From Clostridia bacterium (lineage in GTDB: Bacteria; Bacillota; Clostridia; Christensenellales; Aristaeellaceae): a stretch of 64,000 nt of DNA. Where the stretch lies: the NCBI GenBank assembly GCA_017470145.1, contig JAFUFB010000001.1, positions 20,158-84,157 on the forward strand, in the 5' to 3' direction. The notes beneath the pieces are model-generated. The model saw nothing but the letters and a program-made list of their open reading frames with translations, made no database searches and was not told the origin of the DNA. How positions within the stretch are numbered: the stretch's first letter is position 1; each line of letters begins with the position of its first letter. A program made the translations under genes and the position numbers. This document shows, piece by piece, positions 53,077-61,104 of the stretch.

Positions 53077-54441
53077 TTATGCGTCAGGTGTGGCTTCCGT
53101 TTCATCCGGAGCCGTCTCATTCCCCACATATCTTTCCACATCAAACAGCATATACAAAGGGACAGACCAGACTTTCGTTTCCTCTATTTCTGACCATCCA
53201 ACATTCTTCATGGAGGTTTTGATTGCCTGGGGGGTTTTATATTTTTTGCAGAATAACCGAAGGCTCTTGGCTTTTGTGTTGTCTGCTGATTTGACCTCAA
53301 CGGGAATAGTATCCGCATCGCCTTCGATCAGATAATCAATCTCAGCGTTCGCATCGGATTGCCAATACCAAGCCGGAATCCCCATCGAGATTAGCTGTGT
53401 ATAAACATAGTTCTCCGTAAGCGCTCCCTTCGTGTGTACAAACTGATCATTCTCTTCCAAAATCGCCCTGGGGGAAATTTTCATTCTTCTGCACAGAAGC
53501 CCTGTATCAGACAGGTAAACCTTAAAGGAGCTAAAATCCGCCTGATCAGACAGGGGAATCTGTGGTTTTTCCACCAGAAACAACTGATGAATCAGCCCCG
53601 CTTCTACAAGCCATCTCATCGCATCCTCCAGATCCCTGGTCCTGGCGCCAGATTTTACATGGGAGAAAATAAATTTATGATTATCCCGGGCCAACTGAGC
53701 AGGAATCGAATCCCAGATCAATCGCAGCTTTGGCAAATCAGATAACGGCGCGTGCTTCGCAAAATCATCCGCATAGTCTTTGATAATCTCATCCTGAATT
53801 TCCATCACCGGTTCCATCTGGTGTGTTTCTGTCCATTGCTTTACCGCCGCAGGCATTCCACCCACAATATAGTACAGCTTCAGATATTTGGTCAGCGGCA
53901 CAGTGTAAGCCTCCGAAAGCGGTTGATTGATTTCTGCCCTCCGCAGCCCTCGGATCAGTCTCTCGCCTCCATCCGCTATCACAAATTCCTCAAAGCTCAT
54001 GGGATACATCTGCAGCCTGTTTACCTTGCCAACTGGAAAAGAGATCCCTCCCTTGCCTATAGCCACTCCCAGGAGCGACCCGGCGGCAATCACATGTAGC
54101 TCCGGCAAATTCTCCTGGAAATACTTCAGGCTGGTAATCGCACGGGGACAAACCTGCATCTCGTCCAACACAAGCAGCGTCTTTCCCGGACAGATTTCCT
54201 TCCCCCGTATCACATTTCCAAGCTCATCGATGATTCGCTCCACTTTCAAATCATAATCAAAAACTGAGCTAAGCGTGTCATCTTCCTCGAAATTATAATA
54301 GGCAAAATCCTCGAAATACTCTTTCCCAAATTGTTTCAGCAAATATGTTTTCCCGCATTGACGAACACCGGTAAGCAATAGCGGCTTCCTTCCGGGCTTG
54401 TCTTTCCATGCAATCAATTGGGCCATCATCTTACGTTCCAT
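53077..54441 (-). CDS. AAA ATPase with DUF4143 domain
   Basis: 454 residues. The start is the ATG with GGAGG eight bases upstream. The N-terminal ATPase has GVRQCGKTYLLKQFG (Walker A, 25-34), TLLVLDEMQVCPRAI (Walker B) and HVIAAGSLLGVA. The C-terminal DUF4143 half ends in a nuclease-like fold segment: ALTENYVYTQLISMG, WYWQSDANAEIDYLIEG and IPVEVKSADNTKAKSL (D-ExK pattern). Such genes are common in anaerobes; function is unknown. Three phased operator-like sites precede it. Confidence 0.88.
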   Translation of the reverse strand: MERKMMAQLIAWKDKPGRKPLLLTGVRQCGKTYLLKQFGKEYFEDFAYYNFEEDDTLSSVFDYDLKVERIIDELGNVIRGKEICPGKTLLVLDEMQVCPRAITSLKYFQENLPELHVIAAGSLLGVAIGKGGISFPVGKVNRLQMYPMSFEEFVIADGGERLIRGLRRAEINQPLSEAYTVPLTKYLKLYYIVGGMPAAVKQWTETHQMEPVMEIQDEIIKDYADDFAKHAPLSDLPKLRLIWDSIPAQLARDNHKFIFSHVKSGARTRDLEDAMRWLVEAGLIHQLFLVEKPQIPLSDQADFSSFKVYLSDTGLLCRRMKISPRAILEENDQFVHTKGALTENYVYTQLISMGIPAWYWQSDANAEIDYLIEGDADTIPVEVKSADNTKAKSLRLFCKKYKTPQAIKTSMKNVGWSEIEETKVWSVPLYMLFDVERYVGNETAPDETEATPDA

Positions 54442-54474
54442 CAATGCCACCTCCACAATCCTGATTCATCATAG

Positions 54475-54503
54475 AGTATACATTTTTTCGATGGAAAAAT
54501 CAA
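54475..54503 (-). promoter_or_regulatory. Promoter of the AAA ATPase gene
   Basis: TTGATT (54498-54503), a 17-base spacer and TATACT (54475-54480), 34 bases before the start. One TTCCATCGAA site lies in the spacer. Confidence 0.7.
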
Positions 54504-54560
54504 TCACGTACCACATTATTCGATGGAATTTTCGGACCATTTCACACTTTTTCCATCGAA
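54487..54560. promoter_or_regulatory. Three TTCGATGGAA sites phased at 32 bp
   Basis: TTCGATGGAA at 54487-54496 and 54519-54528, and its inverse TTCCATCGAA at 54551-54560. Starts are exactly 32 bp apart (three helical turns), so all face the same side of the DNA. The first lies between -35 and -10. Confidence 0.65.
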
Positions 54561-54566
54561 TAAGTG

Positions 54567-54636
54567 TGAAACAGGGGGACGGTCTTTTTCGTTTCATTTT
54601 CATCTCTGAAACAGGGGGACGGTCTTTTTCGTTTCA
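54567..54636 (+). repeat. Two copies of the 30-bp REP-like repeat
   Basis: 54567-54596 and 54607-54636, each TGAAACAGGGGGACGG...TTTTTCGTTTCA, separated by TTTTCATCTC. They differ by one base from the pair at 49664-49723 and lie in the same orientation. Confidence 0.85.
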
Positions 54637-54742
54637 TTTTCATCTCCGTCCTCATTTCTGAGATCGATCGCGCTTCATCTGAGAAATCCGAGCTCCCTCC
54701 TTCGCGACGGTTTTTTACCCATTCGAGCGAACCATTTCTTGA

Positions 54743-56518
54743 TTATTCCTGTGACAAAGCCCCTCCCAACGCGCAGAACTCATCGATATCCTTCTTGATG
54801 ACCTCCAGGCTGGATCGCCAGAAATCCGGCTTGCGGACGTCAATTCCCACGCTGGCGGCCACATCGGCCACCGAGGCGCTTCCGCACAGGCGCAGCAGCC
54901 TGCAATAGTCCTCCACGAAGGCCTCCCCCTTCTCCAGATACTGGGCGAAGACTCCCTTGCCGAAAAGCAGGCCAAAGGCGTAGGGGAAGTTATAGAAATT
55001 ATATCCGGAAGAATAATAATGGCTCTTGCAGGCCCACATGTAGGGATGTCGGGCATCCTTTTGCAGTCCGTCGCCATAGCTGGCCTCCTGAGCCCGCAGC
55101 ATGGCATCCTTCAGCTCCTCCACCGTCATGGCGTGATCCGCCCGGGTGTCCACTACCTCCTGCTCGAAGAGGAACCGGCTGTAGATATCCATCACGGTCT
55201 GGGTGGCTTCCATCAGGCCGCTCTCCAGCAGCGTCAGCCGCTCTTCCTTGCCGCAGCTTTGCAGCACCTGGTAGCTCAGCATGGTCTCGTTGAAGATGCT
55301 GGCGGTTTCCGCCAGGGGCATGGGCGTGTCAATCAGCGCGTAAGGCAGCCCGGCCAGGCAGCGGTTATGCCAGGCGTGGCCCAGCTCATGGGCCAGGGTG
55401 CTGACGTCTGAAAAGCTGCCCTGGAAATTGGTCATCACCAGGCTGCGGTCCGCGAAGTGCACCGGAGAGCAGAAGGCGCCGCCCGTCTTTCCCGGCCGGG
55501 GATAGATATCGATCCACCGCTGTGCAAAGGCGTTATCCATAAACTCCGCCATCCGCGGGGTGAATTTTCCCATCTCCCGCAGCAGGGTTTCCCGGGCTTC
55601 CTCGATGGTATAGACCTTGGAGGCCTGGCCCACCGGCGCAAACAGATCCCAGAAGGGCAAGCCCTCCGCGTGGCCCAGCATCTTTCCCTTTGCCTTCAGG
55701 TATCGCCGGAAATCCGGCAGATATTCCTTCACAGCGGTCCAGAGGGCGTCCAGGGTCTCCTGATCCATGCGGCTGTCGTGCAGCGTCATTTCCAGCACGG
55801 AGGAGAATCCCTTCGCTTTGGCCAGAGTCCGGGCTTCCATTTTGATGCTGTTCAGGCAATAGCTCATGGGCAGTTCAATTTTGGCGTAGGAGGCGATTTC
55901 CGCGTCGTAAGCGTCTTTTCTCACCGCCGGATCCGGGTTGTACGCCTTCCCCCGCACCGCGGCCAGCGGCAGCTTTTCCTCCCGATAATCCACCAGCAGG
56001 GTGGAATCCAGCTTATCCCGCAGCTGGCTGAAGGCGTTCCCGCCGGACAGCTTCATCTCCAGAATCCAGGGCTCCAAATTTTCCGGAATCAAATGGGCCG
56101 CGTTTTCCTTCATTTCCCGCAGGGCAAAGGCCACCTTCTGCAGCTCTTTGGAGGAGGCAATGGCTCCTTCCAGGTCCTTCATTCCGGCTACAAACCGGGC
56201 GATGCCGGAATACAGCGGCGTCAGGGCGGTGAAGGCTGCCATCAGCTGATCATCCGCCAGCCCCGCCGCCTGGTTAGTGGCATCCACCGCCAGCGTGCAG
56301 GAAATATAATTGCTAAGCCGGTCCACCTTCGCGTCCAGCGCCTCCCGGGCGGTCATCAGCTTTTCCAGCTTCGCTGTTTCATCGCCATCCGCCGCCTCCA
56401 GCAACGCCTTGATCGCTGCCGCATCCTGCTTCAGGCTTTCCATATCTCCTTGGAAAGCTTCATCTTCAAAGCTCTTGTACAGATAGCTCAAATCCCACAG
56501 GTCCTTCTGTTTTTCCAT
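54743..56518 (-). CDS. pepF: Oligoendopeptidase F (M3 family)
   Basis: 591 residues from the ATG behind GGAGGAGGAG. It is a zinc peptidase that cleaves short peptides in the cytoplasm. The zinc site is HELGHAWH (377-384) with the third ligand Glu404 in PLAETASIFNET. The N-terminal helical domain WDLSYLYKSFEDEAF is typical of PepF. No signal peptide. It starts 47 bases after the alpha-galactosidase stop, so the two may be co-transcribed. Confidence 0.95.
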   Translation of the reverse strand: MEKQKDLWDLSYLYKSFEDEAFQGDMESLKQDAAAIKALLEAADGDETAKLEKLMTAREALDAKVDRLSNYISCTLAVDATNQAAGLADDQLMAAFTALTPLYSGIARFVAGMKDLEGAIASSKELQKVAFALREMKENAAHLIPENLEPWILEMKLSGGNAFSQLRDKLDSTLLVDYREEKLPLAAVRGKAYNPDPAVRKDAYDAEIASYAKIELPMSYCLNSIKMEARTLAKAKGFSSVLEMTLHDSRMDQETLDALWTAVKEYLPDFRRYLKAKGKMLGHAEGLPFWDLFAPVGQASKVYTIEEARETLLREMGKFTPRMAEFMDNAFAQRWIDIYPRPGKTGGAFCSPVHFADRSLVMTNFQGSFSDVSTLAHELGHAWHNRCLAGLPYALIDTPMPLAETASIFNETMLSYQVLQSCGKEERLTLLESGLMEATQTVMDIYSRFLFEQEVVDTRADHAMTVEELKDAMLRAQEASYGDGLQKDARHPYMWACKSHYYSSGYNFYNFPYAFGLLFGKGVFAQYLEKGEAFVEDYCRLLRLCGSASVADVAASVGIDVRKPDFWRSSLEVIKKDIDEFCALGGALSQE

Positions 56519-56565
56519 TGGAATAATCTCCTCCTCCGAATTGATGTATGTGTCGATAATTTTCG

Positions 56566-58413
56566 TCAAACGCCGCGCAGCCATAACACCGCGCCCTGGA
56601 AGTCGCCATCGAGGTGGGAGCCGAACCGCCCCTGCACCTCGTAGCCTTCCATCCATTTTTCCAGGGATGGATGCGCACCGCCCTCAAAGGTGTGGGCCAC
56701 GATCAGCGCTTCCTGCCCCAGTTTTCTCCGCACGATCTGATAGCCCTCCGGCCGGGAGTAGTCCTTTACGTTGGTATCGATCACGTCCGTAATCCCGTCC
56801 CGGATGATGTGCTTCACCTGGCTGTAGAATTGAATGGCCTCTACCGCCTGCTGCCAGCGTTCCGGCGCCAGATCGGCCGCATCCCCGGAGAGGCAGAGCC
56901 GCCCCAGGAATCCCGCCGTCAGCACGAAATTGATCCGGTCTTCGTCGGCCTCTGTCCGCAGTACCGCCCAGATCTGGGATTGCTCCGGGCGGATCAGCCG
57001 CTGTAGATTGGCAGCGATCAGGGGGATGGACAGGGCCTCATGGGCGTCGGAGAAGCTGGCCTGGGAAACCAGCACCATCATGGAGGGTTCCAGCCTATGT
57101 CCCCCGGAGGAACAGTTTTCGATCACCAACTCCGGCAGCTCCTCTGCGATGTGCTGGAAGTATCTCTGGGTCTCCTGGATGGTCTGCCGCAGGCCCTCGC
57201 CGTAGCTTTCTGCGCCATCCACGCCCGCGCCGATGCATTCATTGTAGTCCACCTTCAGGTATCCAAACCCGTTTTCCTTCAGCAGCCGGATCATTCGCTC
57301 GTCCAACAGCTTCCAGTTTGCTTCCAGCCGCATATCCCGGAATCGCCGTGCGCCGACGCTGACCGGGTATCCGTCCCGGGAAAGCAGCAGATGGGTATCC
57401 TGGTAAGCTTTGGCCTCCGTGCCCACGTTTTCGAATTCGAACCAGATGCCCGGAATCAGCCCATGGGAGCGGATCAGATCCGCCGCCGCGCCGATGTTCC
57501 CTTCCGGGAATAGCTCCTGGCTGGGAATCCAGTCCCCCGCCGCGTTGAACCAGTTGTCGTATTCCGGCGATTTATACCATCCGCAGTCGATGACCAGATA
57601 TCGAACCCCCGTGTCCTCCAGCCGCTGACTGATCCTTTCCAGGTTCTCCAGATTCGGGTTGCCCCAGGTGGTACACCATTCGTTGAAGATAACCGGCATA
57701 TCCTGGTCCACAGGCACAATGCGCGGTTTCTGGGCCTTCACCAGCTTGTCGCAGGTCTCCAACAGGGTTTCCCCCTCCGCCACCACGGCCATGGGTGCTT
57801 CGAAGGATTCCCCTGGCAGAATTTCCTTCCACCAGGCGCCGAAGTCCCGGTCCGCCAGTCCGCCCTGGATGTGAATCTCCGGCGTCTTTCGGAAAATCTC
57901 GATCTGCCAGCTGGAGGCGCAGTACAGCTGCACCCCGATGAACCGTCCGCTTTCCTGGTCCTCCAGGGCCAGGAAGGGGAACCAGCCCCGCACGGGCATG
58001 GAGCCGATCTGCCCATATTTCGTCAGCCGGTAGCCATGGTTCGCCCAGGAAGGCTCCATGTTCAGCTCTGTCAGCTCCTGGGAGAGCAGCTTCCCCTCCG
58101 CGCTCCAGTTGGAGGTGGCCCGGTGCATCCGATCCGCCTTGATTCCCCGGATGGCAAAGCTGGAAAGCAGCTCCAGGGTGGCGATTTCCTCCGTCGTGTT
58201 TTCAAACACTGTCCTGCAGACGGTGGCCTCTCCCCGCTTCTCGTGATAAACCTTCAGCAGGTGCCCCTTCTTCCCGCGAAAAATTGTCAGGTCATCCGTT
58301 TCCGATATCTTCTCCATCCCCTGGGTGGATTCGCTGGTGGCCAGGGTATGTCCGTTGCCAAAGGCGTCGCTGTATCCGTCTCCCCGCAGCCGCCATTCCA
58401 CATAAAACTCCAT
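56566..58413 (-). CDS. Alpha-galactosidase (GH36)
   Basis: 615 residues. It hydrolyses terminal alpha-galactosides such as raffinose sugars. The barrel holds VIFNEWCTTWGNPN, YLVIDCGWYK, GIWFEFENVG and GFGYLKVDYNE with the nucleophile Asp389. The acid/base Asp456 lies in VSQASFSDAHE after IENCSSGGHRLEP. No signal peptide. Its own promoter is at 58444-58472. Confidence 0.93.
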   Translation of the reverse strand: MEFYVEWRLRGDGYSDAFGNGHTLATSESTQGMEKISETDDLTIFRGKKGHLLKVYHEKRGEATVCRTVFENTTEEIATLELLSSFAIRGIKADRMHRATSNWSAEGKLLSQELTELNMEPSWANHGYRLTKYGQIGSMPVRGWFPFLALEDQESGRFIGVQLYCASSWQIEIFRKTPEIHIQGGLADRDFGAWWKEILPGESFEAPMAVVAEGETLLETCDKLVKAQKPRIVPVDQDMPVIFNEWCTTWGNPNLENLERISQRLEDTGVRYLVIDCGWYKSPEYDNWFNAAGDWIPSQELFPEGNIGAAADLIRSHGLIPGIWFEFENVGTEAKAYQDTHLLLSRDGYPVSVGARRFRDMRLEANWKLLDERMIRLLKENGFGYLKVDYNECIGAGVDGAESYGEGLRQTIQETQRYFQHIAEELPELVIENCSSGGHRLEPSMMVLVSQASFSDAHEALSIPLIAANLQRLIRPEQSQIWAVLRTEADEDRINFVLTAGFLGRLCLSGDAADLAPERWQQAVEAIQFYSQVKHIIRDGITDVIDTNVKDYSRPEGYQIVRRKLGQEALIVAHTFEGGAHPSLEKWMEGYEVQGRFGSHLDGDFQGAVLWLRGV

Positions 58414-58443
58414 TGTCTCTCCCCTTCTCTGCGCTTTTCGTTC

Positions 58444-58472
58444 ATTATAAGAAAAAAGCCCTTGAAAATCAA
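58444..58472 (-). promoter_or_regulatory. Promoter of the alpha-galactosidase gene
   Basis: TTGATT (58467-58472), a 17-base spacer and TATAAT (58444-58449), 31 bases before the start. Confidence 0.7.
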
Positions 58473-58478
58473 GGACTT
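58450..58478 (-). terminator. Terminator overlapping the alpha-galactosidase promoter
   Basis: Stem AAGTCCTTG/CAAGGGCTT with an ATTTT loop, then TTTTCTT. It would end transcription from the hydrolase fragment at 58496-58654 and uses the same bases as the next promoter. Confidence 0.6.
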
Positions 58479-58495
58479 CAAATGCACGGTAGAGA

Positions 58496-58654
58496 TCAAA
58501 GCAACAGTCTGCGGATCAGGGCAGCGATCTCCTGGGTCTTCATCAAATGGAAGTAATGATCGCATTCCAGGATATGGATTTCGGGGGAGGCTCCGCTGAC
58601 TGCGCGGTGCCATTCCTCCCATTTGTTCCACAACTTTTCCTCCTGATGTATCAT
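58496..58654 (-). pseudogene. C-terminal fragment of an alpha/beta hydrolase
   Basis: A 52-codon frame starting at an ATG, with no ribosome binding site before it. It ends in EIHILECDHYFHLMKTQEIA, which looks like the last strand, the catalytic histidine (DHYFH) and the final helix of an alpha/beta-fold esterase. No nucleophile serine part is present upstream; the region 58655-58756 shows no related sequence. Probably the stump of a deleted gene. Confidence 0.45.
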
Positions 58655-58756
58655 TAACTCGTATCATAAAACAAAGATTCTTTAACGTCAATATTATTGA
58701 TGCCAGACCTCAAGAGTAAATCAAGTCACATTTATAGAATCGCCGAAAAGGATAGT

Positions 58757-58842
58757 ATTCCCTTAAATGCGCATAATAAATAAGGGATAATTCTCTCGTT
58801 CTATTGACTATTCCCTTATATCGCATTATAATTTAAGGGAAT
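58757..58842. promoter_or_regulatory. Two palindromic operators at the Fic gene
   Basis: ATTCCCTTA...TAAGGGAT (58757-58788) and ATTCCCTTA...TAAGGGAAT (58810-58842). Both have a GCATAAT/GCATTAT-like centre. The centres are about 53 bp apart (five turns). The second site encloses the -10 of the Fic promoter. Confidence 0.65.
58804..58832 (+). promoter_or_regulatory. Promoter of the Fic gene
   Basis: TTGACT (58804-58809), a 17-base spacer and TATAAT (58827-58832), 28 bases before the start. Confidence 0.8.
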
Positions 58843-58860
58843 CGAAACGGAGGGAAGCGC

Positions 58861-59907
58861 ATGAGAAGCTTTAACTATTCCGCAATCCGCGAGCAGAAGT
58901 GGGATTCCGAAATACTTGGTCTCATTGCAGCTATTTATAAAGAAGCGGGCAAGCAGGAGCTGTATTTGAAACAGCGTCCGGAAGAGCTGGAAAAGCTGGT
59001 GGAGATCGCCAAGATTCAAAGCACAGAGGCATCCAACGCCATTGAAGGGATTGTGACGACAAACACGCGCATTCGGCAACTGGTCGAAGAAAAAACGACG
59101 CCGAAGAACCAAAATGAACAGGAAATCGCCGGATACCGTGATGTGCTGAACGTCATACACGATAGCTATGACGCTATCCCGATCACGCAAAACTATATCC
59201 TGCAGCTCCATAAAATGCTGTACAGCCACATGAACAACCCGATTGCCGGACGAACGAAAACCGTACAGAACTATATCAGCGCCACCTATCCGGACGGGCA
59301 TGTGGAGACCTTGTTCACCCCGCTTGCTCCTTATGAAACACCGGAAGCGCTTGATCGGATCTGCGAGGAATACAATCGCGTGATCGGCAATATGGAATTG
59401 GAGCCGTTGATTGCGATCCCCATCTTTATCCACGATTTCCTTTGCATTCACCCCTTTAACGATGGAAACGGAAGAATGAGCCGGCTGCTTACAACCCTGC
59501 TTCTGTATCGAAATGGGTTTTATGTGGGCCGATATATCTCCCTCGAAGCAATAATCGCAAAGAATAAAGACCTTTACTATGACGCGCTTGCCGCTTCTCA
59601 GGTCGGATGGCATGAAGGGCGCGAGGACGTAGTGCCTTTTGTCAAGTATCTCCTCGGAACGATTCTCGCTGCCTATAAGGACTTTCAGGATCGGGCGGCG
59701 CTTGTGGAAGAGAAGCTGTCCGCTCTGGAAATGGTGCGAAGGGCAAGTAAAAACAAGATCGGCCGGTTCAGCAAGCAGGATATTCGGGAGCTCTGCCCGA
59801 CGCTCAGCGACAGCTCCATTGAAGGAGCATTCCGTAAGCTGGTCGCCAGCGGCGAGCTCAAAAAGGAAGGCAACGGGAAAAACACTTGTTATTTCAGGCT
59901 GAACTGA
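58861..59907 (+). CDS. Fic family protein (class II, self-inhibited) with C-terminal winged helix
   Basis: 348 residues. Fic enzymes move AMP or another nucleotide part to a protein hydroxyl. The catalytic motif HPFNDGNGRMSR is at 197-208 and complete. An inhibitory helix SNAIEG (58-63) fits S-x-x-x-E-G, so the protein is probably kept off until relieved. Residues 285-345 look like a winged helix (KIGRFSKQDIRELCP), suggesting DNA binding and autoregulation at the two operators. GGAGGGA precedes the ATG by about six bases. Confidence 0.93.
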   Translation: MRSFNYSAIREQKWDSEILGLIAAIYKEAGKQELYLKQRPEELEKLVEIAKIQSTEASNAIEGIVTTNTRIRQLVEEKTTPKNQNEQEIAGYRDVLNVIHDSYDAIPITQNYILQLHKMLYSHMNNPIAGRTKTVQNYISATYPDGHVETLFTPLAPYETPEALDRICEEYNRVIGNMELEPLIAIPIFIHDFLCIHPFNDGNGRMSRLLTTLLLYRNGFYVGRYISLEAIIAKNKDLYYDALAASQVGWHEGREDVVPFVKYLLGTILAAYKDFQDRAALVEEKLSALEMVRRASKNKIGRFSKQDIRELCPTLSDSSIEGAFRKLVASGELKKEGNGKNTCYFRLN

Positions 59908-59961
59908 ATCCCTTGGCATGATCTTCATGCCAAACCTTAGAACACGATCCGGGAGGTATGT

Positions 59962-60150
59962 ATGCCCAGACAATCCATTCGTAATCGGGATGGAATCACG
60001 GTCAGCAATCTGACCGCTATTCTCAAGAGAAATGATCTTAAGAAAAGCGATGCTTATCAGAGCGGTTTTCTGGAGGGCACGGTGCCCACCTACGAAGCAT
60101 ATATGAGCCTGAAAAAAAGTATCCGCCTGTCGCTCGAAAAGGAGGGCTGA
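59962..60150 (+). CDS. Small protein of unknown function downstream of Fic
   Basis: A 62-residue basic, mostly helical protein (MPRQSIRNRDGITVSNLTA, then ILKRNDLKKSDAYQSGFLEG). GGGAGG lies six bases before the ATG. It sits 54 bases after the Fic gene and three bases before the next frame, so the three are probably co-transcribed. I do not recognise the family. It could be a target or partner of Fic, but nothing in the sequence proves it. Confidence 0.6.
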   Translation: MPRQSIRNRDGITVSNLTAILKRNDLKKSDAYQSGFLEGTVPTYEAYMSLKKSIRLSLEKEG

Positions 60151-60153
60151 CGG

Positions 60154-60485
60154 ATGAAATACGTGGCTTGTATCGCGGAAGGATCAGCAGAAACGGCGAT
60201 CATTGATATTCTTGTGGATCACCATCTGCTCATCTTTGAAAGAGAAGAAATGCTGGATGAAAAGGTGTTTTGGAGGGTCCGATGTTCTTTGCTGGACATT
60301 TGTTGGACAGGTGATGCTACGATCATTCCACCATGGGGGTATCGGACATTGGTTCCATCCACATGAAGGAAACCATCAACGAATCGCTTCCATTGGCTCT
60401 GAAATTTTCATCAAGAAAGCTGGGCGATAAACATGATAGGCAGCGGCAGCACAGCAAAAAAAGGCCACGCATTATTCCTGAATGA
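60154..60485 (+). pseudogene. Broken gene with a TOPRIM-like N-terminus
   Basis: A well-placed GGAGG precedes ATG 60154. The first 38 residues (MKYVACIAEGSAETAIID, then HLLIFEREEMLDEKV) look like a TOPRIM-type start with the EG...E pattern. Then the frame turns to nonsense and stops at 60366. In another frame, 60333-60485 reads like a normal protein end (MGVSDIGSIHMKETINESL...). A deletion and frameshift most likely joined the two ends. The remnant overlaps the next start by about 50 bases. Confidence 0.5.
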
Positions 60486-61104
60486 ACGCTTCATGGCGGT
60501 ATCCTGTATTCTTGTCCTGGTTACGGGACTCGTTTCCCTGTACTTCTCTGCCAGAGAAGGGGAAGCCTTTGAAGTGTTTGAACTGGTAATAAAGCTGGTG
60601 ACGGCAGTTGCTATGTATCAGGCATTCCGGTTTTTCAAATGGGATGTGGCAAAGGGGCTCATGGGGGGAGCGCTGTTTTGTCTCATGTACCAGGAGGCTT
60701 ATTTGGTGATCGCACGGCTCTGGAGCGAGCAGGATTTTGACGCCTATCTTGTGGCCGGCGTGCAGGGAAGCCTGTATTTGGCTGCTGCCGGGATGGCGTT
60801 CCTTATGACTGTCATTATTACCATCAATCATTTTTTCATCAATTATTCCTACCATGGCAATCCGAAAAACGTGATCCTGAACCGCATGGCGCTCATCGTG
60901 AAATTTGCGGTGTATATCCTTCTCTTCGCCGCCAACAGCCAGCTTGGTTTTGCCTCTTTGGTGCTGTGGAAAAACGCCTTGTGGTATCTTACGGATATTG
61001 CGCTTTTGCTGCTGCTGGTCAGCGTAGAATCCCAGTTCGATTCCTTCAACGCCCTGCGCCAGGAGCTGCGCAAAGACAAGCGCGAAAGGGGGCAGAGCAA
61101 ATGA
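60433..61104 (+). CDS. Six-helix membrane protein of unknown function
   Basis: 223 residues. Hydrophobic helices at about 20-40, 47-66, 74-95, 105-130, 148-170 and 174-194, with a basic cytoplasmic tail (RQELRKDKRERGQSK). No enzymatic motif or known family was recognised. It overlaps the next gene by ATGA, so the two products are made together and may form a complex. Confidence 0.65.
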   Translation: MIGSGSTAKKGHALFLNERFMAVSCILVLVTGLVSLYFSAREGEAFEVFELVIKLVTAVAMYQAFRFFKWDVAKGLMGGALFCLMYQEAYLVIARLWSEQDFDAYLVAGVQGSLYLAAAGMAFLMTVIITINHFFINYSYHGNPKNVILNRMALIVKFAVYILLFAANSQLGFASLVLWKNALWYLTDIALLLLLVSVESQFDSFNALRQELRKDKRERGQSK

